Source of the DNA: Gaoshiqia hydrogeniformans | GTDB lineage: Bacteria > Bacteroidota > Bacteroidia > Bacteroidales > Prolixibacteraceae | Reading direction: 5' to 3' | Assembly (NCBI RefSeq): GCF_049347105.1 | Contig: NZ_CP186334.1 | Coordinates: forward strand, 4,526,001-4,590,000 | Length of the DNA stretch: 64,000 nt | Shown here: one piece after another, positions 52,245 to 59,401 of the stretch | Numbering within the stretch: the first letter of the stretch is position 1 | Layout of the letters: each line of letters begins with the position of its first letter | The notes under the pieces: generated by a model | What the model was told of the DNA's origin: nothing | Seen by the model: the letters and a program-made list of their open reading frames with translations, nothing else | Databases searched by the model: none | Translations under genes and position numbers: made by a program

Positions 52245-53834
52245 ATGATCACACTCAAAATAAATAACCAAACAATTGAAGTTCCGCAGGGAACAAGCAT
52301 TCTTGATGCTGCCCGGAAGTTGGGAATTGACATCCCGACCATGTGCCACCTGGAAGGTACGGAACATTTTACTTCCTGCATGGTGTGCCTGGTTAAAGAT
52401 GCGCGTTACGGCCGGCTTATGGCTTCCTGTTCGATGCCGGCCGCAGAAGGCATGGAAATCATTACCGATGATGACGAATGCCGCGAGTCGCGAAAAGCAG
52501 CGCTGGAACTGCTGTTGAGCGAACATGTGGGCGATTGTGAAGCGCCCTGCCGGTTGGTATGCCCGGCGCATATGAATATTCCCCTGATGAACCGGCTGAT
52601 TGCCGCCGGAAACTTCGCGAAAGCCATCGGGGTGGTAAAACGCGACATTGCCCTTCCTGCCGTTCTGGGCCGGATTTGCCCCGCTCCCTGCGAGGCCGGT
52701 TGTCGCCGCAAGCAGGTGGACGAGCCGGTATCTATCTGCCTGTTGAAGGGATTTTCTGCCGATCAGGAACTGGAAAAAGGAATAAAGCCTGATGGTGCGA
52801 AAAAGAAATCAGGTAAAAAAGTAGCCATCATCGGAGCCGGACCGGCCGGATTGGCAGCGGCATTTTATCTGAACCGGGCAGGTCACGAGGTAAAAATATT
52901 CGAGAAAAATGAACGAGCTGGCGGCGATTTACTGAAAATTACCGAAGCGGTGTTGCCACCGGACGTCCTGAAATCGGAAATTGAGGCAGTTTTGAACCCC
53001 GACATTTCCGTTCAATTCCGGGTGGAAGTCGACCAACCGCTGTTTGAAAGGCTCCGGCAGGAACATGATGCCGTGGTTTTGGCAACCGGAGCTTTGAACG
53101 ACCGGTTGAACGGATGGGGACTTGCCTTGTCGAAAACAGGTATACAGGCTGATAAAGAGACTTATGAGACTTCGGCGAAAGGAGTTTTTGCCATCGGAAA
53201 TGCCCTGCGTCCGTCAAAACTGGCGGTCCGATCGGTAGGACAGGGGAAAGAACTGGCTCATTTGTTGGACCGTTTGTTTAAAACATCGGAATTAACAGCT
53301 TACCCGTCGCGCTTCAACTCGAAATTCGGTAAACTGGAAGCCGTTGAATTGATTGAATACCTGAAAGAATCCGTGGATGATCCGCGCCGTGAAGCAAGCC
53401 GGGGAAAAGCCACCGGTTTTACCCGCGACGAAGCTGTTGCCGAAGCCAAACGGTGTTTGCATTGTGATTGCCGCAATCCTGAAAGCTGCATACTGAGGGA
53501 ATTGTCCGACCGGTATGGCGCCGAACAGAAACGCTTTCAGTATGACGGGCGGTTCATGGTGAAAAAAGAATTTGCAGCGCAGAATATCGTGTATGAAGAA
53601 TCAAAATGTATCAAATGTGGCATTTGTGTACGCATTACCCGGCAATACCGCGAAACATTTGGTTTTTCGTTTATCGGGCGAGGGTTTGACGTGAAAATCG
53701 GTGTGCCCTTTGATGAAAGTGTTGGAAAGGCGCTGGAGAAAACGGCCGCGCTGGTTGCCGAAAAATGTCCTACCGGCGCCCTGGCAAAAGTGGATTGCGA
53801 AGAGCAATTAAACAGTTCCAAAACGTCATCCTGA
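52245..53834 (+). CDS. FAD/iron-sulfur oxidoreductase: NuoG-like head, GltD-like body without NAD(P)H domain
   Basis: The protein has 529 residues from ATG 52245. Residues 1-75 are a [2Fe-2S] domain with Cys at 34, 45, 48 and 62 (TMCHLEG, FTSCMVCLV, MASCSMP). Residues 95-165 hold the GltD-type Cys pattern (GDCEAPCRLVCPAH; ICPAPCEAGC). The FAD Rossmann fold starts KKVAIIGAGPAGLAAAFYLN at about 191, reaches VVLATGA at about 287 and resumes at GVFAIGNA only about 30 residues later. GltD and NfnB proteins normally carry a second GxGxxG nucleotide domain of over 100 residues there; it is absent. The C-terminus has CLHCDCRNPESC and CIKCGICVR with a final KCPTGAL. An NADH partner is supplied by the NuoEF-like gene upstream. 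The last codons lie inside a palindromic repeat. Confidence 0.88.
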   Translation: MITLKINNQTIEVPQGTSILDAARKLGIDIPTMCHLEGTEHFTSCMVCLVKDARYGRLMASCSMPAAEGMEIITDDDECRESRKAALELLLSEHVGDCEAPCRLVCPAHMNIPLMNRLIAAGNFAKAIGVVKRDIALPAVLGRICPAPCEAGCRRKQVDEPVSICLLKGFSADQELEKGIKPDGAKKKSGKKVAIIGAGPAGLAAAFYLNRAGHEVKIFEKNERAGGDLLKITEAVLPPDVLKSEIEAVLNPDISVQFRVEVDQPLFERLRQEHDAVVLATGALNDRLNGWGLALSKTGIQADKETYETSAKGVFAIGNALRPSKLAVRSVGQGKELAHLLDRLFKTSELTAYPSRFNSKFGKLEAVELIEYLKESVDDPRREASRGKATGFTRDEAVAEAKRCLHCDCRNPESCILRELSDRYGAEQKRFQYDGRFMVKKEFAAQNIVYEESKCIKCGICVRITRQYRETFGFSFIGRGFDVKIGVPFDESVGKALEKTAALVAEKCPTGALAKVDCEEQLNSSKTSS

Positions 53835-53848
53835 ACTTGTTTCAGGAT
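53824..53848. repeat. REP-like palindrome overlapping the stop codon of the FAD protein gene
   Basis: CGTCATCCTGAACTTGTTTC with its continuation to 53848 holds perfect 8-base arms ATCCTGAA (53828-53835) and TTCAGGAT (53841-53848) around a five-base loop. The TGA stop at 53832-53834 lies in the left arm. I recall this word as a frequent dispersed repeat in Bacteroidota genomes; this is the only copy I noticed in this window. Confidence 0.6.
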
Positions 53849-53867
53849 TTGTTAAAACAAGGTCTAA

Positions 53868-54977
53868 ATGAAAAATAATACGATCATCCTGGTTTTTCTG
53901 CTACTTTCAAACTTACTGTTTGCCCAGAGCGAATGGCCCGTCTTTCGCGGGAACCGGCAATTAACGGCAGCTGTAAATGCCAGCTTTCCTGACCGGCTGA
54001 AATTGTTGGCTTCTTTCCAGACCGACGATGACATTAAGGCTTCGCCGGTGCTTAAAGAAGGCGTGGTATATTGCGGATCGACGGACGGCTATTTTTATGC
54101 GTTTAATCTTAAAGGAGAGTTAAAGTGGAAGTTTAAAACCGGAAACAGCATTGAAGCTCCGGCTGTGTTGCTCGATGACAAAGTGCTGTTTGGCAACCTC
54201 GATGGTTCGTTTTTCTGTTTAAATCAAAAAGACGGTGCCGAAGTCTGGAAATATGAAACCGACAACCAGATTATTGGATCGGCAAACTGGGGCATCGCCG
54301 ACGGAAAAACGGTTTTGGCTGTGGGAAGCTACGACTATTTTTTGCATGGGGTAAACCTGACCGACGGAAAAGCCTTGTGGAAATACGAATCCGATAATTT
54401 TATCAACGGGGCGCCGGCCCTATACAAAAACAGGCTTGTTTTTGGCGGTTGCGACGGTTTTTTGCACCTGGTTGATCTGAAAACCGGGAAAGCAACCAAA
54501 AAAATCGAAATCTCCACTTACGTGGCTTCGTCGCCGGCCATCGTCGGAAACGAAGCTTATGTGGGCGATTATGATGGCCGCTTCCACGCGGTCGACCTGG
54601 AAGCAGGTAAAATTCGCTGGACACACGAAAACCCGGAAAGAAACCTGCCCTTTATTGCTTCGCCTGCTGTTTCAGGTAATTTCATCGTTTTAGGAAACGA
54701 AGATCGCCGGCTTTACTGCATCTCGCGGAACGACGGAACTTTAATCTGGACAAAACGCCTGACTAACCGGATCAATTCGTCCTCGGTGATCGCGGGCAAC
54801 AAGGTGATCACCGCCACGATGGATGGCCTGATTTTCATCCATCGCCTGCAAAACGGAGAAGAACTATGGCGTTACGAAATTGGCAGCCAGGTTGCCAGTT
54901 CACCCGCAGTGTACGAGGGCAAAATAGTGATTGGGGCAAACGACGGACGGATTTACATTTTTGGAGAAGAGAACTAA
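53868..54977 (+). CDS. PQQ-like beta-propeller protein, secreted (propeller 5)
   Basis: The 369-residue protein has a Sec signal (MKNNTIILVFLLLSNLLFAQ) followed directly by SEWPVFRGNRQLTAA, the entry motif shared by the cluster. It is the most regular BamB-like member: blades such as FNLKGELKWKFKTGN, VDLETGK-like VDLEAGKIRWTHEN and RNDGTLIWTKRL repeat every 40 or so residues. It ends IVIGANDGRIYIFGEEN. It follows the FAD protein gene by 33 bases and closes the cluster. No heme motif is present. Confidence 0.88.
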   Translation: MKNNTIILVFLLLSNLLFAQSEWPVFRGNRQLTAAVNASFPDRLKLLASFQTDDDIKASPVLKEGVVYCGSTDGYFYAFNLKGELKWKFKTGNSIEAPAVLLDDKVLFGNLDGSFFCLNQKDGAEVWKYETDNQIIGSANWGIADGKTVLAVGSYDYFLHGVNLTDGKALWKYESDNFINGAPALYKNRLVFGGCDGFLHLVDLKTGKATKKIEISTYVASSPAIVGNEAYVGDYDGRFHAVDLEAGKIRWTHENPERNLPFIASPAVSGNFIVLGNEDRRLYCISRNDGTLIWTKRLTNRINSSSVIAGNKVITATMDGLIFIHRLQNGEELWRYEIGSQVASSPAVYEGKIVIGANDGRIYIFGEEN

Positions 54978-55095
54978 ACAGGGGTTTAATCATCATTTTG
55001 GTTCCTGCACTATCCTGAGTTTTTCACTTTTATTTTTCACGACAAAAAAGTATTTTGTGCACCCTGTTTTTAAATGCCGAAAACTTAACATATCT

Positions 55096-57183
55096 ATGAG
55101 GAAAATAGTTGTTTTAATTGTTACAGTTGCCTGGATGAGCAGCTGTTCAAATCAAAAATCTATGGAGGAAAAGAAGACCTATGTGCCGGAAACGCCGGTT
55201 TTGAGTTCGGATGTGATGACTCCTGAAGTATTGTGGTCGTTTGGAAGGATCGGCAATGCAAGCCTTTCTCCTGACGGGGAAACGGTGTTGTTTGCCGTAA
55301 CATATTTCAATATCGAAGAGAATAAAGGCTACCGGGAATTGTACACGATTCCGGCAGAGGGGGGAGAAGTTGCGCGAATCACCAATACGGCGTCGAATGA
55401 GTCGGATGCGCGGTGGCGGCCCGATGGCAAAAAGATAGGTTATTTATCTTCGGAGTCGGGCAGTACCCAATTTTGGGAAATGAATCCCGATGGTACGGGT
55501 GCAGAGCAGATGTCGGATGTTGAAGGAGGAATTACCGGCTTTCAATATTCGCCCAACCAGACAAAAATTGCCTACATCAAAAAAGTAAAGCTGGATGACG
55601 ATATTCATGATTTGTTTCCCGATTTGCCCAAGGCCAATGCCCGGCTCGAAACAGACCTGATGTACCGCCACTGGGACAGCTGGCACGATTATACCTACAA
55701 CCACATTTTCGTGGCACACTACGGAAGCGGAAAAATCATTGGCGGAAAAGATATATTGGAAGGCGAGAAGTTTGATGCACCAGACAGACCTTTCGACGGT
55801 TCGGAGCAGTTTTGCTGGAGCCCCGATAGCAAAACGATTGTGTATTCCTCTAAAAAATTAAGGGGCAAGGCTTATGCCGAAAGCACCAATACCGATTTGT
55901 ACCGTTATGATCTGGCTAGCGGCGAAACCAAAAACCTGACAGCCGAACACAAAGGCTACGATAAAAACCCGGTGTTTTCGCCCGACGGGCAGTTCCTGGC
56001 CTGGACCAGTATGCTGCGCGATGGCTATGAGGCCGATCAGGCGCGCTTGTTTGTGATGGATCTGGCTACCGGCAAACAAACCAATTATTCAGCTAACTGG
56101 GAGCAGGAAGCCGGACACCTGAGCTGGAGCCGCGACGGAAAATCCATCTTTTTTATCAGCGGGATTCACGGGACAGAGGAAATTTACAGCCTCGCCCTGG
56201 ACGATGGCCAAATCAGCCGCCTGACCAATGGCGTGCACGATTACCAGAGCGTGGAAGAAACGGCCGAAGGAAAACTGCTGGCCCAGAAAGTGTCCATGTC
56301 GCAACCGGCCGAGCTTTACCTGGTTGACCGGGAAACCGGCAGCGATACAGCGCTGACTGCTATTAACAAAGGCCTGCTCGATCAGCTGGAAATGGGAAAA
56401 GTAGAAGCGCGCCGGGTGAAAACCGTTGATGATAAAGACATGCTGGTTTGGGTGATTTACCCGCCGCATTTCGATCCGAACAAAAAATACCCCGCTATTT
56501 TATACTGCCAGGGCGGGCCGCAGGGGATGGTCAGTCAGTTTTGGTCGTACCGCTGGAATTTTCAGATGATGGCAGCCAACGATTATATCATTGTGGCTCC
56601 TAACCGCCGCGGCTTACCGGGATTTGGCATGGAGTGGCTTGAGCAGATCAGCAAGGATTACGGAGGCCTGAACATACAGGATTACCTGGTAGCCATCGAT
56701 GAGCTGGCCAAAGAACCCTATGTGGACAAAAACCGGCTGGGAGCAGTTGGCGCCAGTTACGGCGGTTTTTCGGTGAATTACCTGGCCGGTCACCACGAAG
56801 GACGATTCAAAGCCTTTATTTCGCACTGCGGTATTTTTAACTTCGATCAGATGTACGTGACTACCGAAGAAATGTGGTTCGAAAACTGGGATATCGGTGG
56901 CCCCTTCTGGGATAAAACAAATGCTGCCGCCCAGCGTTCGTACCGCTTTTCTCCGCATTTGTTTGTCGAAAAATGGGATACGCCCATCCTGGTCATTCAC
57001 GGCGAAAAAGATTTCCGGATCCCCTACACGCAGGGAATGGGAGCCTTTAACGCCGCGGTACTGCGCGATATTCCGGCGCAGTTTCTGTTTTTTCCCGAAG
57101 AAAATCACTGGGTCACCCAGGCCCAAAACGGGATTCTCTGGCAACGGGTTTTCAAAAACTGGCTCGACCGCTGGCTGAAATAG
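55096..57183 (+). CDS. S9 family peptidase (prolyl oligopeptidase / DPP IV-like), lipoprotein
   Basis: From ATG 55096 the protein has 695 residues with a lipoprotein signal (MRKIVVLIVTVAWMSSC, Cys at 17). The frame opens earlier (54931) inside propeller 5, but that part lacks any family match. Residues about 40-425 form a beta-propeller of WD40/PD40-like repeats (NASLSPDGETVLFAVTY; ARWRPDGKKIGYLS; PVFSPDGQFLAWTS). The hydrolase domain at about 430-695 has the nucleophile motif GAVGASYGGFSVNYLA, the Asp in VIHGEKDFRIPY and the His in PEENHWV. S9 enzymes release di- or tripeptides, or cleave short peptides after specific residues. It is probably anchored in the periplasm or outer membrane and stands alone with a strong terminator. 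Confidence 0.93.
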   Translation: MRKIVVLIVTVAWMSSCSNQKSMEEKKTYVPETPVLSSDVMTPEVLWSFGRIGNASLSPDGETVLFAVTYFNIEENKGYRELYTIPAEGGEVARITNTASNESDARWRPDGKKIGYLSSESGSTQFWEMNPDGTGAEQMSDVEGGITGFQYSPNQTKIAYIKKVKLDDDIHDLFPDLPKANARLETDLMYRHWDSWHDYTYNHIFVAHYGSGKIIGGKDILEGEKFDAPDRPFDGSEQFCWSPDSKTIVYSSKKLRGKAYAESTNTDLYRYDLASGETKNLTAEHKGYDKNPVFSPDGQFLAWTSMLRDGYEADQARLFVMDLATGKQTNYSANWEQEAGHLSWSRDGKSIFFISGIHGTEEIYSLALDDGQISRLTNGVHDYQSVEETAEGKLLAQKVSMSQPAELYLVDRETGSDTALTAINKGLLDQLEMGKVEARRVKTVDDKDMLVWVIYPPHFDPNKKYPAILYCQGGPQGMVSQFWSYRWNFQMMAANDYIIVAPNRRGLPGFGMEWLEQISKDYGGLNIQDYLVAIDELAKEPYVDKNRLGAVGASYGGFSVNYLAGHHEGRFKAFISHCGIFNFDQMYVTTEEMWFENWDIGGPFWDKTNAAAQRSYRFSPHLFVEKWDTPILVIHGEKDFRIPYTQGMGAFNAAVLRDIPAQFLFFPEENHWVTQAQNGILWQRVFKNWLDRWLK

Positions 57184-57204
57184 TTTTACTGAATTCACAA
57201 TACC

Positions 57205-57241
57205 AAGGGCCGTTTCTGAAAAGGAATGGCCCTTTTTTTTC
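57205..57241 (+). terminator. Intrinsic terminator of the S9 peptidase gene
   Basis: AAGGGCC (57205-57211) pairs with GGCCCTT (57228-57234) around a 16-base loop, and a T-run extends the right arm. It begins 22 bases after the stop. Confidence 0.88.
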
Positions 57242-57508
57242 TCGAATTTGCAGTTTGCGCCTACTTTGATTGAATCAAAGCCAAGGATGACAATCCGTTT
57301 TACCTAAATGTATTCATCATGGCAAAATCAAGTCGAAATTTGGTTCAACATCTTATGTGAAAATGTGATTAATGCCCGGTCATTTACAACTGGAAAAGTT
57401 TTTGGGGGATGAATAATAAAATCAACAAATTGATGATCTGTTTCGGGAGAAGCAGGAAAATAATGATGCAAAAGAAGTTGAAAATTCGGAAAATTTCCAT
57501 TGCATTTA

Positions 57509-57516
57509 TATATTTG
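57509..57516 (+). promoter_or_regulatory. -7 element of the arsR gene, inside a near-palindrome
   Basis: TATATTTG matches TAnnTTTG and sits in TGCATTTATATATTTGCA (57501-57518), an imperfect palindrome. The start point would be about 20 nt before the arsR ATG, so a repressor bound here would block its own promoter. Confidence 0.5.
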
Positions 57517-57541
57517 CATGTATCAATGTAGTGGGAATGAC

Positions 57542-57820
57542 ATGGACTTAAAACAGGTAAAAAAAATTTCGAAAGCATTGGCCGACAGCAGCAGGCTGCA
57601 AATCTTGCAGGAAATCAGAAAAAAAACCAATTATTTGATGTGTACCGATATTTGTGGATTTATTAATCTGTCGCAACCTTCCATCTCACACCACGTCAAA
57701 CAATTAATGGATGCTGATTTAATTAGCTATGTAAAAGAAGGCCGGCAGATGAAGTACCGGATTAATGAAGATGTTTTTGAAGAGTACATCAATTTCCTGA
57801 AAACATTAAATAGAGGTTAA
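57542..57820 (+). CDS. ArsR-family winged-helix regulator (likely repressor of the RND pump)
   Basis: The 92-residue protein from ATG 57542 has the ArsR fold: KKISKALADSSRLQILQEIR, then LMCTDICGFINLSQPSISHHVKQLMDADL (two short motifs, CTDIC and SQPSISHHVKQL) and the wing region ISYVKEGRQMKYRINEDV. The two Cys in MCTDIC lie near where ArsR/SmtB proteins place their alpha-3 metal site, so metal or redox sensing is possible but not shown. Fourteen more codons are open upstream, but the promoter lies there. The RND pump operon follows in the same direction after 379 bases with palindromes. Confidence 0.88.
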   Translation: MDLKQVKKISKALADSSRLQILQEIRKKTNYLMCTDICGFINLSQPSISHHVKQLMDADLISYVKEGRQMKYRINEDVFEEYINFLKTLNRG

Positions 57821-57845
57821 ATAGAAGTTAAATTTTATCGATCTA

Positions 57846-57876
57846 TTGAAATGCGTCGATGTATTTCATAGCTTTG
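57846..57876 (+). promoter_or_regulatory. Upstream promoter candidate in the arsR-RND interval
   Basis: TTG (57846-57848) and TAGCTTTG (57869-57876) are 20 bases apart, an acceptable Bacteroidota -33/-7 pair. It would give a leader of about 315 nt. Confidence 0.4.
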
Positions 57877-57947
57877 TTTTCTTTTTGACACCAACCTTTG
57901 AATGAATCCCCAATTTTTTAGTTGAGTTTGCTTCTTATTAGGGGGAG

Positions 57948-57988
57948 TTTGTGACTTTTTGGTAAATTTATCTTTAATAAATTTACCA
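57948..57988 (+). promoter_or_regulatory. Promoter/operator of the RND efflux operon
   Basis: TTTG (57948-57951) and TATCTTTA (57969-57976, one base off TAnnTTTG) are 17 bases apart. The -7 box falls in a perfect 12-bp-arm inverted repeat, TGGTAAATTTAT at 57960-57971 and its complement at 57977-57988 with a five-base centre. A dimeric repressor bound to this palindrome would cover the -7 box. Confidence 0.55.
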
Positions 57989-58120
57989 TCTGAAAATCCA
58001 CCGGTAATAGCAGGCTAATTCTGAAACCGGCAAAGTTTATTCGACAGCTTTGTAGAATATTTCAATTCTTTAGAAATATCGGACCAAAAATCGACCAAAT
58101 ATTTTTTGAAAAACATCGAA

Positions 58121-58132
58121 ACATTTAAATGT
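58121..58132. promoter_or_regulatory. Perfect palindrome ACATTTAAATGT
   Basis: A 12-bp perfect palindrome lies 68 bases before the adaptor gene. Its half-site CATTTA recurs in the near-palindrome at the arsR promoter (57501-57518), which fits a shared ArsR binding site. Confidence 0.42.
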
Positions 58133-58151
58133 ATCTATTGTTTTTTTTCAA

Positions 58152-58161
58152 GTTGATCAAC
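58152..58161. promoter_or_regulatory. Perfect palindrome GTTGATCAAC
   Basis: A 10-bp perfect palindrome lies 39 bases before the adaptor start codon, in the probable leader of the RND mRNA. It is unlike the other sites and could belong to a different regulator or to RNA structure. Confidence 0.3.
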
Positions 58162-58199
58162 AAAGTTTTGCAGAAGTAATTTATTTAAAATGGTTAGTT

Positions 58200-59384
58200 A
58201 TGAAAACAAATGAGAAAATGAGAAAGCGGAGGACAAACCTGTCGGCCGGCACAATCGTTCTTGTGACCGTCCTTTCAGGCTTTTATCTGACAGGTTGCGA
58301 AAGTAGCCGTGGCGACACACCTCCTGCACCTGCAATGAAAGTCCCGGTCGCTGCACCTTTATATCAACCTGTTACGGAGTGGGAAGAATACAGCGGCCGG
58401 TTTAGGGCCATCAAACGGGTAGAGGTCAGAGCGCGGGTTGGCGGTTATGTAGACCAGGTGCTGTTTCGCGACGGGGAATTGGTTCGAAAAGGCGCTGTAT
58501 TGTTCAGGATCGACCCACGTCCGTTTCAGATTGTTTTGAACCAGGCTGAAGCCCGCTTAGAGCAGGCTAAAGCCGAAAAACAACAGGCTGAGAATGCGTT
58601 CGACCGGGTAAAGTCACTGAAAGAATCCAAAGCCATTTCGCGTGAAGAATACGACCAGCGGGAGCAAGCTTTGAACATAGCTATTGCCCGTGAGGAAGCC
58701 GCGAAAGCCGATGTGGCGCAAGCGAAGCTCAATCTGGAATTTACGGAGGTCAGGGCGCCAATTTCAGGAAAAATCAGCGAAGAATTTGTTACTGAAGGCA
58801 ACCTGATCAGCGGGGGAAGTGACCAGGCGAGCTTACTGACCACCATTGTATCGCTCGATCCCATCTACTTTTATTTTGAAGGCAGTGAATCATCTTTGTT
58901 GAAATATGCCCGGAAAAATAACGGTGACAATCTCAAAGGCGCTGCCGGGCCCAATGCCCGTATTGCCGTAAAGTTGCTTGACGAAGATGAATTTCAGCAT
59001 GAAGGGAGCTTCAATTTCATGGACAATGAAGTAGATCGGGGAACAGGTACCTATCAGGGCAGGGCAGTAGTCTCCAATCCCGATTTGGTGATTACCTCAG
59101 GAATGTTCGGGTCAGCACGTGTTTTTAACAACGACCCTCAGCCGGCCATTTTAATTCCTGACGAGGTTATTGGCACCGATCAGTCGCAAAAATTTGTATA
59201 CGTGCTTTCAGGCGATAACCGGGTAGAGGCAAGACCAATTGTACTTGGGCCATTGCATAACAGCAAATTGCGGATCATACGAAATGGAGTGGACCCCAAT
59301 GACCGCATCATTATCGGAAATATTCAGAAAATCCGGCCGACAATGGTAGTTGAGCCTGAAGCAAGAGTGCTTTCAATCAATTAA
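58200..59384 (+). CDS. RND efflux periplasmic adaptor (HlyD/MFP family), lipoprotein
   Basis: The 394-residue protein is the AcrA/MexA-type adaptor that bridges the inner-membrane pump and the outer-membrane channel. It has a lipoprotein signal (VLSGFYLTGC, Cys about 33). Domain marks: lipoyl/barrel-sandwich start VEVRARVGGYVDQVLFRDGE near 80, a coiled-coil hairpin at about 110-180 (LNQAEARLEQAKAEKQQAENAF; EEYDQREQALNIA), the second lipoyl half FTEVRAPISGKIS, and a beta-barrel with the membrane-proximal end VEARPIVLGPLHNSKLRI. It is followed by the pump after 17 bases. Confidence 0.94.
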   Translation: MKTNEKMRKRRTNLSAGTIVLVTVLSGFYLTGCESSRGDTPPAPAMKVPVAAPLYQPVTEWEEYSGRFRAIKRVEVRARVGGYVDQVLFRDGELVRKGAVLFRIDPRPFQIVLNQAEARLEQAKAEKQQAENAFDRVKSLKESKAISREEYDQREQALNIAIAREEAAKADVAQAKLNLEFTEVRAPISGKISEEFVTEGNLISGGSDQASLLTTIVSLDPIYFYFEGSESSLLKYARKNNGDNLKGAAGPNARIAVKLLDEDEFQHEGSFNFMDNEVDRGTGTYQGRAVVSNPDLVITSGMFGSARVFNNDPQPAILIPDEVIGTDQSQKFVYVLSGDNRVEARPIVLGPLHNSKLRIIRNGVDPNDRIIIGNIQKIRPTMVVEPEARVLSIN

Positions 59385-59401
59385 GAAAACAGAATCAAGT
59401 C

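Larger units (their letters stand above)
57184..57541. other. Intergenic region before arsR
   Basis: About 360 bases. A terminator for the S9 gene occupies 57205-57241. The middle is AT-rich with no coding frame that looks real. The final 40 bases carry the arsR promoter at 57509-57516, which sits in an 18-bp near-palindrome (57501-57518, seven of nine base pairs). Confidence 0.6.
57821..58199. other. Control region between arsR and the RND operon
   Basis: This non-coding interval of 379 bases is rich in symmetry: an 11-bp direct repeat (TTAAATAGA-GG/-AG at 57806-57827, starting inside arsR), a promoter-in-palindrome at 57948-57988, a 12-bp perfect palindrome at 58121-58132 and a 10-bp one at 58152-58161. 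No terminator for arsR is seen, so read-through into the pump operon is possible. Confidence 0.7.

Noticed and set aside
48603..53834. Respiratory complex I or a hydrogenase
   Set aside because: Only NuoE/F-like and part of a NuoG-like domain are present; there are no membrane Nuo subunits, no NuoD/HydA catalytic domain and no H-cluster motif.
39777..54977. Calling the propellers PQQ-dependent dehydrogenases
   Set aside because: The blade words match the PQQ repeat family but I cannot confirm the PQQ pocket, and no heme c or PQQ synthesis gene is present in the window, so only the fold is claimed.
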